A stretch of 64,000 nt of DNA from Cyanobium sp. NS01 (GTDB taxonomy: Bacteria; Cyanobacteriota; Cyanobacteriia; PCC-6307; Cyanobiaceae): NCBI RefSeq assembly GCF_014280235.1, contig NZ_CP047940.1:1364001-1428000 (forward strand), written 5' to 3'. Numbering within the stretch: the first letter of the stretch is position 1; the number at the start of each line of letters is the position of its first letter. The notes under the pieces were generated by a model. It ran no database searches. It saw nothing but the letters and a program-made list of their open reading frames with translations, and was not told where the DNA came from. Below are positions 28,151-37,221 of the stretch, in pieces. The position numbers were made by a program, and so were the translations under genes.

Positions 28151-28154
<4 letters not shown>
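27579..28154 (-). CDS. L,D-transpeptidase (YkuD domain), exported
   Basis: 191 residues from a GTG at 28154. An N-terminal signal peptide ([25 protein letters not shown]) precedes a YkuD domain. The active-site signature is [25 protein letters not shown], with the catalytic Cys in SHGCVRL and its His and Gly partners. Such enzymes make 3-3 peptidoglycan cross-links or attach proteins to the wall. Its GTG overlaps the menB stop in GTGA, so it is translationally coupled to phylloquinone genes, an unexpected pairing. Confidence 0.93.
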
Positions 28155-28992
<838 letters not shown>

Positions 28993-28996
<4 letters not shown>

Positions 28997-30810
28997 GGGG
29001 GCGGGGCCGGGACGCTGGCCATTCTGCGCAGGGCCTGCCGCGCGGCGGCGTCGCGGCGGCGGTCGCTGCAGAGCCGCAGCAGGGCCAGCGGTTGCTCCAG
29101 GGCCCAGCTCAGGGCGAGGGGCAGTTCGGCGGCGGCGGCCACCTCCCGGCCGGGCACGCCGTGGGCTGCGGCCAGGGCGAGGGGGTCCACGGCCTGGGGC
29201 ATGGCGAACAGCCGCTCGAAATCCAGGGGCGCCGGTTGCTGCGGACGGATCGCCAGCTGCTCGAAGATGCCGCCGCCGCCGTTGTCGATCAACACCACCG
29301 TGAGCCGCCCGCCCAGCTGGCGCCGCCACAGCCAGCCGTTGCTGTCGTGCAGCAGGGCCAGATCGCCGCAGAGCAGCACCGCCGCGCCAACGGCCTCCGC
29401 CACGCCGCAGGCCAGCGACAGGGTGCCGTCGATGCCGGAGGCGCCGCGGAAGGCATACACCTCCCGGAAGGGAGCGGCGGCGGCGGCAAAGCTGTCCCAA
29501 TCGCGCACGGGGGAGCTGTTGGCGATCACCAGCGGCAGGGAGGGCGGCAACAGCAGGCTCAGCTGGCGCGCCAGGGCCGGCTCGCCCCAGGCCGGTGCGG
29601 CCAGGGCCGTGTCGAGCCCGGCCTGCAGCTGCCGCTCCAGGACGTGCCAGCGGCGGGCAAGGGCCAAGCTGGCGGACCCCGGGGCTCCGCAGCACGCCTC
29701 AGGGGGCAGCTGGGCGATCCAGGCGGCCAGCCCTGCCGGCCACTGGCCCGAGGCCGTGCCGAGCGGATCGAGGTGGCGCGGCTCGCCTTCGGTGATCAGC
29801 AACTGCCGGCCGCCACAGCAACGCAGCAGCTGCTGCAGCCGCCGACTCGCCGGCAGGGGACCGAGCCGCAGCACCTGGGGGGCCAGCAGGGCGGCAGGCA
29901 CGGGGTCTGGCAGCAGATCCGCCACCGTCACCAGCTCCAGGCCCGGCCAACCCCGCAGACCGCTGAGGCCATCGGCCAGCACGGGCCAGCCGCTGCGCCG
30001 CTGCCAGGCCGCCACGGCCTCGCGGTAGGCCGGGCCGTGCTGGGGCAGTCCCCGCCAGGGCCCGGCCACCACCAGCCCGGGCTGGTCGGGCTCCAGACCA
30101 CCGCTGCCGATCGCTGGAACGCCCAGGGGCCGGGTCCAGGTCTGGTTCCCGGCCCCGGCTGAGCCAGGCTCGGGCCCGGCGCCCGTGTCCCGAGCCCGCT
30201 GCGCCGCCTCAAGCCGGGTCGCCAAGGCCCTGGTGCTCTCCAGGGCCGGCCCATCCCCGTGCAGGGGTTCCTCGATGGGCAGGTTCAGATGCACCGGCCC
30301 GGGAGGCCTCCCCGGGCAGACCGTCGTGGCGGCCAGCGCCTGGGTCGCCAGCTGCTCGAGCTCCCCGGCCGCCATCGCCGCCAGCCCCTCGGCGTGCCCC
30401 TGCAGCAGCAGGCGCACGCTGGCCATCAGAAACTGCTCCTGGTTCACGGCCTGGTTGGCACCACAGCCCTTGAGGCGCTGCGGACGGTCGGCGCTGATCA
30501 GCAGCAGCGGGATCGCGCCGAGATCGGCCTCCACACAGGCGGGCAGCAGGTTGGCCACCGCCGTGCCGGAGGTGGTGATCACGGCGGCGGCGTGCCCCGA
30601 GGCGCGGCCATGGCCCAGGGCGAAAAAGGCCGCCGAGCGCTCATCCAGCGCGGTGCGCAGCCGCAGGCTCTGACCCTCCAGCAGACCGGCGGCCACCGCG
30701 AGCGGGCCGGAGCGGCTGCCGGGGCAGACCACCACCAGCTCCAGCCCAGCCGCCATCAGCGCCTGCAGCAGGCGAACGGAGGCCTCCAGATTGCGGCGAG
30801 CCAGGTCCAC
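28993..30810 (-). CDS. menD: 2-succinyl-5-enolpyruvyl-6-hydroxy-3-cyclohexene-1-carboxylate synthase
   Basis: 605 residues from a GTG at 30810, chosen because the conserved region begins [31 protein letters not shown] and upstream residues overlap the lepB promoter area. A thiamine diphosphate enzyme of phylloquinone synthesis. Motifs include [37 protein letters not shown], and the ThDP-binding [15 protein letters not shown] with INDNGG-like [10 protein letters not shown]. About 40 residues in the middle (residues 200-240) are a Gly/Pro-rich insertion. It opens the run menD-menB-ldt-glgA. Confidence 0.95.
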
Positions 30811-30851
30811 GCTCTCAGGAGCAGGATGGGTGCACCATCCTTGCCACCGGC

Positions 30852-31475
30852 TTGTCCCCCTCCCCATCTGAGCCCGAAGCCAGCCTGGCGCCGGCCACGA
30901 CGCAGCAGAGGCTGCGCCGCCAGCTGCTGCCTCTGCTGCTCTGGGTCGCCGTGGCCTTGCTGCTGCGCTGGGCCGTGGTGGAGCCGCGCTGGATTCCCTC
31001 CGGTTCGATGCTGCCCACCCTGGAGTTGGGCGACAGGGTGCTGGTGGAGAAGGTGCGCACCCGCCTGCACCGGCCCCTGCCCGTGGGTTCCGTGGTGGTG
31101 TTCCACCCCCCCGCCGTGCTGGTGGCGGCGGGCTATGCCCCGGAGGCCGCCCTGATCAAACGGGTCGTGGCCAGGGCTGGGGATCAGGTGGAGGTGCGTC
31201 AGGGCAGGCTCTGGCGCAACGGCGAGGCCGTTCAGACCGACTGGGCCGCCGAACCGATGGACTACAGCTTCGGACCCGTGCTGGTGCCGCCCCAGCAGCT
31301 GCTGGTGCTGGGGGACAACCGCAACGCCAGCCTCGATTCCCACCTCTGGGGCCCCCTGCCGGAGGACCAGCTGGTCGGGGCGGCGGTGTGGCGCTACTGG
31401 CCCCTGCAGCGCTTCGGTGCGATTCGGTTTTCCCGAACAGCCGATGATCTCGGCTTGTCACAAGGACTGGGTTAA
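30852..31475 (+). CDS. lepB: Signal peptidase I
   Basis: 207 residues from a TTG at 30852. It removes signal peptides at the cytoplasmic or thylakoid membrane. One transmembrane helix (LLPLLLWVAVALLLRWAVV) is followed by the catalytic serine in WIPSGSMLPTLELGDRVLVEK (Ser52) and the catalytic lysine in ALIKRVVARAGD (Lys103). Box E is VLGDNRNASLDSHLWGPL. The length fits the compact cyanobacterial type. It is divergent from menD, with 41 bp between starts. Confidence 0.95.
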   Translation: MSPSPSEPEASLAPATTQQRLRRQLLPLLLWVAVALLLRWAVVEPRWIPSGSMLPTLELGDRVLVEKVRTRLHRPLPVGSVVVFHPPAVLVAAGYAPEAALIKRVVARAGDQVEVRQGRLWRNGEAVQTDWAAEPMDYSFGPVLVPPQQLLVLGDNRNASLDSHLWGPLPEDQLVGAAVWRYWPLQRFGAIRFSRTADDLGLSQGLG

Positions 31476-31506
31476 GGTTCCGTGGTGATGCGGAGCACAC
31501 CGGAAG

Positions 31507-31869
31507 ATGTTCAACCCGGAGTTCCTGACCACGGACAATGAAGCCATCAGTGGCAATTCGCTGATCCAGTACCTCCAGGAACAGTCTCCGGATGTGTTGC
31601 AGCGGGTGGCGCGCTCGGCCAGCGGCGACATCCAGGACATCATTCGCCACAACGTGCAGGGTCTGCTCGGCATGCTGCCGGGCGAGCACTTCGAGGTAAA
31701 GATCCAGACCAACCGCGACAACCTGGCCGGCCTGCTGGCCTCGGCCATGATGACCGGCTATTTCCTGCGCCAGATGGAGCAGCGCATGGAGCTGGACTCC
31801 AGCCTGCTCTCCAGCGATGGCGACGATTCCGACTCCTGCGACGCCGACCCCGGCGAACTGAGGCTCTGA
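31507..31869 (+). CDS. DUF760 family protein
   Basis: 120 residues from the ATG at 31507. It matches the DUF760 domain of cyanobacteria and plastids: SLIQYLQEQSPDVLQRVARSASGDIQDIIRHNVQGLLGMLPGEHFEVKI, then ASAMMTGYFLRQMEQRMEL. The C-terminal tail is acidic (SSDGDDSDSCDADPGEL). The protein is helical and soluble, with no known catalytic residues. Plant relatives are chloroplast proteins of unclear role. It sits 31 bp after lepB on the same strand. Confidence 0.86.
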   Translation: MFNPEFLTTDNEAISGNSLIQYLQEQSPDVLQRVARSASGDIQDIIRHNVQGLLGMLPGEHFEVKIQTNRDNLAGLLASAMMTGYFLRQMEQRMELDSSLLSSDGDDSDSCDADPGELRL

Positions 31870-31899
31870 AGCAGGCATCCGCGGGGCCCAACGGGTCCT

Positions 31900-33093
31900 T
31901 CAGCAGCCCGGTTGCTCGGGAACCACGCCCCAGCGCAGCAGGGCCCCATCCACGCTGGCCAGAAACGTCCAGCTGGATTCAGCCGGAGCCCAGGGACGGG
32001 CCTCCAGGGCCGTGGCCAGCGCCTCAAGGCCGGCGCCGTCACAGGGCACGGGCGCCTCGTAGTGGGCCGGGATCAACTGGCGCACCCCCTCCAGGGCGGC
32101 CAGACGGCGGATCCAGGCCAGCAGCGCCGGCCGGCAGCGCGGAAACACCAGCCGCTCCAGCACCGGAGCCACCTGCAGCTGCAGGCCACCGGAGGGCACC
32201 AGGGAGGCAAACTCCTCCTCCCAGCCCGGCAGCCACTGAAAGGGATACAGCCCGAAGTAGGCCTTTGACCGCCGCAGCCCCGGTGCCATGGCATAGCGCA
32301 GCTGCTCCAGCAGGCCAGGCACCTGGAGCCGCTCGGGCCTGAGGTAGGAGGCAAACAGCACCAGCCGCTGCCAGCCCCGCTGGCGCCGCTCGGCGCTGTC
32401 GTGCAGGGGCTCGTCGCCGCGGTCGCGGGCATGGAACAGCAGGGGGGTGGGGTCGGCCTCGAACAGGGCGGGGGGCTGGGGGCCGATCGCCACCAGGGCA
32501 TCGGTCACCAGCAGGCTGCCGCTGCTGCGGTGCAGGCAGGCCACCTCCATGAACGTGCCCAGCCCCAGGTCCAGCGGGCCCAGGGCCACCCAGTCGAGCT
32601 CCTGGGGGAAGGGCACCCCCTGCTCCAGCAGCACCCGCGTGCGCTCCCGGGGGAAGCCCAGCCAGCCCAGGGGCAACGGCAGCGGGAAGCTCCACTGGCG
32701 CGGACTGATCCACACCTGGGCGGCGGGGAAGGCCCGGGCCAGGGCCGGCAGGGGCAGCTTGTGCTCCAGCCCTGAACTGGTGGGCAACACGATGCTCAGC
32801 ACAGGCCCGTAGCGCTGCTCCAGCTGCTCCAGGGCCCGGCGCAGTTCCCGGGTGGGCGGCAGGGCGCCGTAGAGCAGCAACCCGCCGGCCAGCCGCAGCA
32901 CCGTCATGCGAATCGGCACGGCCACGTAGAGCAGCCCCTGCAGCTGCTCGAAGCTCCACACCTGATCGGGGATCAGCTCCCGCACCAGGGTGCGGCGGCG
33001 GCCGTAGGGGTAGAGCGGCAACAGGGGCCACCAGGGCCAGCGCTGATCGCCGCGGGCGGGGTGAGGCTGGGGGACGGCAGGGGGAGGTGGCAC
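31900..33093 (-). CDS. DUF4336 domain-containing protein
   Basis: 397 residues from a GTG at 33093; a later start is possible because the first 20 residues are proline-rich. The conserved DUF4336 part includes WPLLPLYPYGRRRTLVRELIPDQVWSFEQLQGLLYVAVPIRMTVLRL, SIVLPTSSGLEHKLPLPALARAFPAAQVWISP and GTFMEVACLHRSSGSLLVTDALV. This arrangement recalls metallo-beta-lactamase folds, but the HxHxDH metal motif is missing. Function unknown. It converges with the DUF760 gene. Confidence 0.87.
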   Translation of the reverse strand: MPPPPAVPQPHPARGDQRWPWWPLLPLYPYGRRRTLVRELIPDQVWSFEQLQGLLYVAVPIRMTVLRLAGGLLLYGALPPTRELRRALEQLEQRYGPVLSIVLPTSSGLEHKLPLPALARAFPAAQVWISPRQWSFPLPLPLGWLGFPRERTRVLLEQGVPFPQELDWVALGPLDLGLGTFMEVACLHRSSGSLLVTDALVAIGPQPPALFEADPTPLLFHARDRGDEPLHDSAERRQRGWQRLVLFASYLRPERLQVPGLLEQLRYAMAPGLRRSKAYFGLYPFQWLPGWEEEFASLVPSGGLQLQVAPVLERLVFPRCRPALLAWIRRLAALEGVRQLIPAHYEAPVPCDGAGLEALATALEARPWAPAESSWTFLASVDGALLRWGVVPEQPGC

Positions 33094-33129
33094 TGGCGCG
33101 GACGAAGGGGGTTGCCGTGACCGGCTGGC

Positions 33130-33990
33130 TCAGGTCTGTTGCTGCCTGAAGATGCCGTGTCGAGGGGCAAAGAAGAAGGCCAGCAGGAACAGGAACGTCT
33201 GCACCAGAACGATGCATCCGGCCGTGGAACTGTCGCTCCAGTAGCTCACATACACCCCTCCCACGCTGGAGAACACGCTGCTGGCCACTGCCAGCAGGGT
33301 CATGCGATCGAAGCGGTCAGTGAGCAGGTAGGCCGTGGCCCCGGGGGTGACCAGCATCGCCACCACCAGGATGATGCCCACGGTCTGCAGGCCCGCCACC
33401 GCCGCCAGCGACAACACCGAGAGCAGCAGGTAATGCAGCAGCCCGGTGTTGATGCCGATCGAGCGGGCGTGGGTGGGATCGAAGCAGAACAGCATCAGAT
33501 CGCGGCGCAGCACCAGCAACACCGCCAGCACGATGGCGCAGATCACCAGGGTGTCGGTGATGTCGCCGGCAGAGATGCCAAGCACATTGCCGAACAGGAT
33601 GTGGGTGAGGTCGATGTTGCTGCGGATCTTCGAGATCAGCACCAGGCCCAGGGCAAAGAAGCCTGTGAACACCAGGCCGATCACTGTGTCTTCCTTCACC
33701 CGCGACTTCTGCTTCACGAAGCCGATCACGGCCACCGAGCCCACCCCGAACACGAAGGCTCCCACCGAGAACGGCAGGCCCAGGGCGTAGGCCACCACCA
33801 CGCCGGGCATCACCGCGTGGGACACGGCATCCCCCATCAGCGCCCAGCCCTTGAGCGTCATGTAACACGACAGCAGGCCACACACACCCCCCACCAGGGC
33901 ACTCACCAGCAGGGCCCGCACCATGAAGCCATGGCTGATCGGCTCGAGCAGCCAGGTGAGCGGCAGGCCCGTTGCCAGGGAGGCCGTCAT
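33130..33990 (-). CDS. mntB: Manganese (or zinc) ABC transporter permease
   Basis: 286 residues from the ATG at 33990. An ABC-3 family integral membrane protein with about eight helices, for example ALLVSALVGGVCGLLSCYMTLKGWALMGDAVSHAVMPGVVVAYALG. The family loop LQTVGIILVVAMLVTPGATAYLLTDRFDRM is intact. It forms the channel of the importer whose ATPase overlaps it in ATGA and whose binding protein precedes that. Order binding protein, ATPase, permease and the position next to psbA favour Mn2+. Confidence 0.94.
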   Translation of the reverse strand: MTASLATGLPLTWLLEPISHGFMVRALLVSALVGGVCGLLSCYMTLKGWALMGDAVSHAVMPGVVVAYALGLPFSVGAFVFGVGSVAVIGFVKQKSRVKEDTVIGLVFTGFFALGLVLISKIRSNIDLTHILFGNVLGISAGDITDTLVICAIVLAVLLVLRRDLMLFCFDPTHARSIGINTGLLHYLLLSVLSLAAVAGLQTVGIILVVAMLVTPGATAYLLTDRFDRMTLLAVASSVFSSVGGVYVSYWSDSSTAGCIVLVQTFLFLLAFFFAPRHGIFRQQQT

Positions 33991-34781
33991 CGCTCGTTCT
34001 CGCGGGAGGGGGTGGGGCCCATCAGCAGATTGGGCGGCAGGCCCCCGAAGGTGAGCGAGAGGTTCTCCGGGGTGAACACCTCGGAGGTCTCGCCGTAGGC
34101 CAGCACCGTCTTGTTGATCAGCACCACCCGGTCGCAGAAGTTGCGCACGTGGCTGAGGTCGTGGGTGGAGATCAGGATCGAGCGCTGCTCCTTGCGGAAC
34201 TGCATGAACAGATCGGCCATCAGCTTCTCCGTGCGCACGTCCACGCCATTGAAGGGTTCATCCAGCAGCAGCACCGAGGCGTCCTGGGCAATGGCCCTGG
34301 CCAGGAAGGCCCGCTTGCGCTGGCCACCCGAGAGGGAGCCAATCGGCCGATCGCGCAGCTCCAGCAGCTCGACGCGCTCCAGGGCATGGCGCACGGCGGC
34401 CCGGTCCGAAGCACGGGCCAGCCGCAGCAGGTTCATCGAGCCGTAACGTCCCATCATCACCACATCCCACACCGACACGGGGAAGGCACAGTCGACGCCA
34501 TCGCTCTGGGGCACGTAGGCCACCGCTTGCTGGCGCTGGGCCTGGTGCACCGGCAGACCATTGATGCGGATGTAGCCCCTGGAGGGCCTCAGAAACCCCA
34601 TCAAGGCCTTGAACAGGGTGGTCTTGCCGGCACCGTTCATGCCCACCAGGCCGCAGATGCAGCCGGCCTCCAGCCGCAGGCTGGCGTCGTGCAGGGCCAT
34701 GGTGCCGTTGTAGTCAACGCAGACCTGGTCGGCCTCGATCCGCAGCCGCTCGGCGCCCAGCGGTGGTCGGGCTGCCCTCAT
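33987..34781 (-). CDS. mntA: Manganese (or zinc) ABC transporter ATP-binding protein
   Basis: 264 residues from the ATG at 34781. Walker A is GMNGAGKTTLFKALMG, the signature is GSLSGGQRKRAFLARAIAQDASVLLLDEPFNGVD with Walker B and the catalytic glutamate, and the H-loop is LISTHDLSHV. Length and sequence fit the metal-importer ATPases. Start and stop both overlap the neighbouring genes by 4 bp in ATGA, so mntC, mntA and mntB are translated as a unit. Confidence 0.95.
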   Translation of the reverse strand: MRAARPPLGAERLRIEADQVCVDYNGTMALHDASLRLEAGCICGLVGMNGAGKTTLFKALMGFLRPSRGYIRINGLPVHQAQRQQAVAYVPQSDGVDCAFPVSVWDVVMMGRYGSMNLLRLARASDRAAVRHALERVELLELRDRPIGSLSGGQRKRAFLARAIAQDASVLLLDEPFNGVDVRTEKLMADLFMQFRKEQRSILISTHDLSHVRNFCDRVVLINKTVLAYGETSEVFTPENLSLTFGGLPPNLLMGPTPSRENER

Positions 34782-35761
34782 GGGGTCACTCCGTTGCTCT
34801 GAGGGGTGCCCAGACCCCGCTGGATCAGACCCACATTGTGGCGCTGCATGGCGAGCAGAGTGGGAGCCGGCCCATCGGGCGTGGAGAGCGAGTCCACGTA
34901 GAAGGTGCCGCCAAAGGTGGCACCGGCGGCCCTGGCCACCTCCCGCTGGGAGGCGTCGCTCACGGTGCTCTCGCAGAACACCGCGGGCACCTGACGGTCG
35001 CGGACGGTGTCGATCAGGCGGGCCATCCGCTTGGGGGTGACCTGACTCTCGGCGTTCACCGGCCAGAGATAGGCCTCAGTGAGGCCGTAGTCGTGAGCCA
35101 GATAGGTGAACGCGCCCTCGCAGGTGGCCAGCACTCGCCGCGATTCCGGAATCGTGGCCAGGGAGGCACGCAACTCCTGATCCAGCTGGGCCAGCTGTTG
35201 CTTGTAGGCCTCACCATTGGCCTGGAAGCTGGCGGCGCCCTCGGGGTCCAACCGGCTGAAGGCGCTCACGATGTTGTCGATGTAGCGCTTGGCCTTCCGG
35301 GGCGACATCCAGGCGTGGGGATTGGGCTTGCCGGCGTAGGCATCCTCGGCGATGGGCAGGGGTGCGATCCCCTCGGTGAGGGTGGCCACGGGCACGTTGC
35401 CGGCCGCCGCGGTGAACCTGCGGGACCAGAGCTCCAGGTTGAGGCCGTTCTCCAGGATCAGGTCGGCCCGGCTGGCGCGCTCGACGTCACTGGGGGTGGG
35501 TTCGTAGCCATGGATCTCCGAGCCCAGCTTGGTGATCGAGTCCACCTGCAGGCGATCACCGGCCACCTGGCGGGCCATGTCCGCCAGCACCGTGAAGGTG
35601 GTGAGCACCACCGGGCGGTCGTCCGCGGGGTCCTGGCGCGCTTCGGGGCTGGGGGCGTCGCAGGCGGCCAGCAGCAGGGAAGCCAGCGCCGCCGCCAGGG
35701 GGCGCCCAAAGCCACTCAACGCCTTCAGGGGGCCGCAGGCAGGAGCCGGTCGTGGGTCCAT
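34778..35761 (-). CDS. mntC: Manganese-binding lipoprotein of the ABC importer
   Basis: 327 residues from the ATG at 35761. The lipobox is LLLAACDAP, so the protein is lipid-anchored and periplasmic. A cluster A-I binding protein: VVLTTFTVLADMARQVAGDRLQVDSI, then the metal ligand region GSEIHGYEPTPSD, NPHAWMSPRKAK with the second His, VLATCEGAFTYLAHDYGL with the Glu position, and GTFYVDSLS with the Asp. The His-His-Glu-Asp set matches Synechocystis MntC. Two cysteines in the mature domain (ATCEG, VFCEST) could form the known redox disulfide. Confidence 0.94.
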   Translation of the reverse strand: MDPRPAPACGPLKALSGFGRPLAAALASLLLAACDAPSPEARQDPADDRPVVLTTFTVLADMARQVAGDRLQVDSITKLGSEIHGYEPTPSDVERASRADLILENGLNLELWSRRFTAAAGNVPVATLTEGIAPLPIAEDAYAGKPNPHAWMSPRKAKRYIDNIVSAFSRLDPEGAASFQANGEAYKQQLAQLDQELRASLATIPESRRVLATCEGAFTYLAHDYGLTEAYLWPVNAESQVTPKRMARLIDTVRDRQVPAVFCESTVSDASQREVARAAGATFGGTFYVDSLSTPDGPAPTLLAMQRHNVGLIQRGLGTPQSNGVTP

Positions 35762-35786
35762 GCCCCAGCGTGGTCTTTCGTTAGGG

Positions 35787-35792
35787 ACTATA
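35787..35792 (-). promoter_or_regulatory. Possible -10 element of the mntCAB operon
   Basis: TATAGT on the minus strand, preceded by TTTTG, 25 bp upstream of the mntC start codon. No TTGACA-like -35 element stands 17 bp further up, which would fit an activator-dependent or ManR-type regulated promoter, but no operator is recognised. Confidence 0.45.
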
Positions 35793-35898
35793 CAAAACAC
35801 GGCCCTGGCCCCTGCGGTGGCCCCGGAGCGCGCAACGCTCTGCAACATGACGGCCCTGGTTGTCAGTGCTTGGGCGGAGGCGACGGCAGACGCCCAAG

Positions 35899-35921
35899 AA
35901 AAACCCCTGCCGAAGCAGGGG
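35899..35921 (-). terminator. Rho-independent terminator of psbA
   Basis: On the minus strand CCCCTGC, loop TTCG, GCAGGGG, then TTTTTC. A seven-base-pair GC-rich stem with a stable UUCG tetraloop. It lies 59 bp after the psbA stop, separating psbA from mntC. Confidence 0.92.
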
Positions 35922-35979
35922 AGGGGACAGCGGCCGCCTGGTGACGGCGCACTGGGGCTGGATCAGCAGGGTGGCTGGA

Positions 35980-37056
35980 TCAGCCGATCGCCGGAGCCGT
36001 GAGCGCCACGGGGATGGACTCCACCGCAGCCAGATCCAGGGGGAAGTTGTGGGCGTTGCGCTCGTGCATCACCTCCATGCCGAGGTTGGCGCGGGTGATC
36101 ACATCGGCCCAGGTGGGCACCACCTTGCCCTGGGCGTCCAGGATCGACTGGTTGAAGTTGAAGCCGTTCAGGTTGAAGGCCATCGTGCTCACCCCGAGGC
36201 TGGTGAACCAGATGCCCACCACCGGCCACACCGCCAGGAAGAAGTGCAGGCTGCGGCTGTTGTTGAAGCTGGCGTACTGGAAGATAAGGCGACCGAAGTA
36301 ACCGTGGGCAGCCACGATGTTGTAGGTCTCTTCCTCCTGGCCGAACTTGTAGCCGTAGTTCTGGCTCTCGCTCTCGGTGGTTTCACGCACCAGCGAGGAG
36401 GTGACCAGCGAGCCGTGCATGGCGGAGAACAGCGAGCCACCGAACACACCGGCCACACCCAGCATGTGGAACGGATGCATCAGTATGTTGTGCTCGGCCT
36501 GGAACACCAGCATGAAGTTGAAGGTGCCGCTGATGCCGAGGGGCATGGCATCAGAAAATGAGCCCTGACCGAAGGGATAGATCAGGAACACGGCAAAGGC
36601 AGCCGAGAGCGGAGCGCTGTAGGCCACGCAGATCCAGGGCCGCATGCCGAGGCGGTAGCTGAGCTCCCACTGACGGCCCATGTAGGCCGAGATGCCGATC
36701 AGGAAGTGGAACACAACCAGCTGGTAGGGACCGCCGTTGTAGAGCCACTCGTCGAGGCTGGCGGCTTCCCAGATGGGATAGAAGTGCAGGCCGATGGCAT
36801 TGCTGGAGGGCACAACAGCACCGGAGATGATGTTGTTGCCATACAGGAAAGAGCCGGCTACGGGCTCACGGATCCCGTCAATGTCAACGGGGGGAGCGGC
36901 GATGAACGCCACAATGAAGCAGATGGTGGCCGCCAGAAGGCAGGGAATCATCAGCACGCCGAACCAACCGACATAGATGCGGTTGTTGGTGGAGGTGATC
37001 CACTGGCAGAAGCTTTCCCAGCTTGTTGCGCGGCCGCTGCGTACAGCAGTGGTCAT
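35980..37056 (-). CDS. psbA: Photosystem II reaction centre protein D1
   Basis: 358 residues from the ATG at 37056. D1 binds P680, pheophytin, QB and the manganese cluster. TyrZ is Tyr160 here (161 in the usual numbering), with Asp169 and His189 also in place. Residue 129 in [11 protein letters not shown] corresponds to position 130 and is Gln, so this is the D1:1 (low-light/standard) type rather than D1:2. The C-terminus [25 protein letters not shown] includes the extension removed by CtpA. The length is normal for a host gene. It has its own promoter and terminator. Confidence 0.99.
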   Translation of the reverse strand: MTTAVRSGRATSWESFCQWITSTNNRIYVGWFGVLMIPCLLAATICFIVAFIAAPPVDIDGIREPVAGSFLYGNNIISGAVVPSSNAIGLHFYPIWEAASLDEWLYNGGPYQLVVFHFLIGISAYMGRQWELSYRLGMRPWICVAYSAPLSAAFAVFLIYPFGQGSFSDAMPLGISGTFNFMLVFQAEHNILMHPFHMLGVAGVFGGSLFSAMHGSLVTSSLVRETTESESQNYGYKFGQEEETYNIVAAHGYFGRLIFQYASFNNSRSLHFFLAVWPVVGIWFTSLGVSTMAFNLNGFNFNQSILDAQGKVVPTWADVITRANLGMEVMHERNAHNFPLDLAAVESIPVALTAPAIG

Positions 37057-37180
37057 GGCAGGAGGACCCAGAAGGGTCGGGTATGGAGGAACAGGACGGG
37101 CTTCTTGATCAGAAGCTCTTCAAAACCCTACGCAGAACGCCCTGAAGGAACCCCGAATCTCAACAAACGTGGGAATGCTT

Positions 37181-37207
37181 CGTATAACTTAATTGCGGCT
37201 GCAACAA
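37181..37207 (-). promoter_or_regulatory. psbA promoter
   Basis: TATACG at 37181-37186 (minus strand) is a good -10 element. TTGTTG at 37202-37207 is a candidate -35 with a 15-bp spacing; an overlapping TTTGTT gives 17 or fewer. The transcript would carry a leader of about 115 bases, and no GGAGG-type ribosome site is seen just before the ATG. Confidence 0.55.
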
Positions 37208-37221
37208 AGGCTTCACATGAT

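Noticed and set aside
35980-37056. Possible cyanophage origin of psbA
   Set aside because: Length, C-terminal extension, own promoter/terminator and the position among core genes fit a host copy. No phage genes are adjacent.
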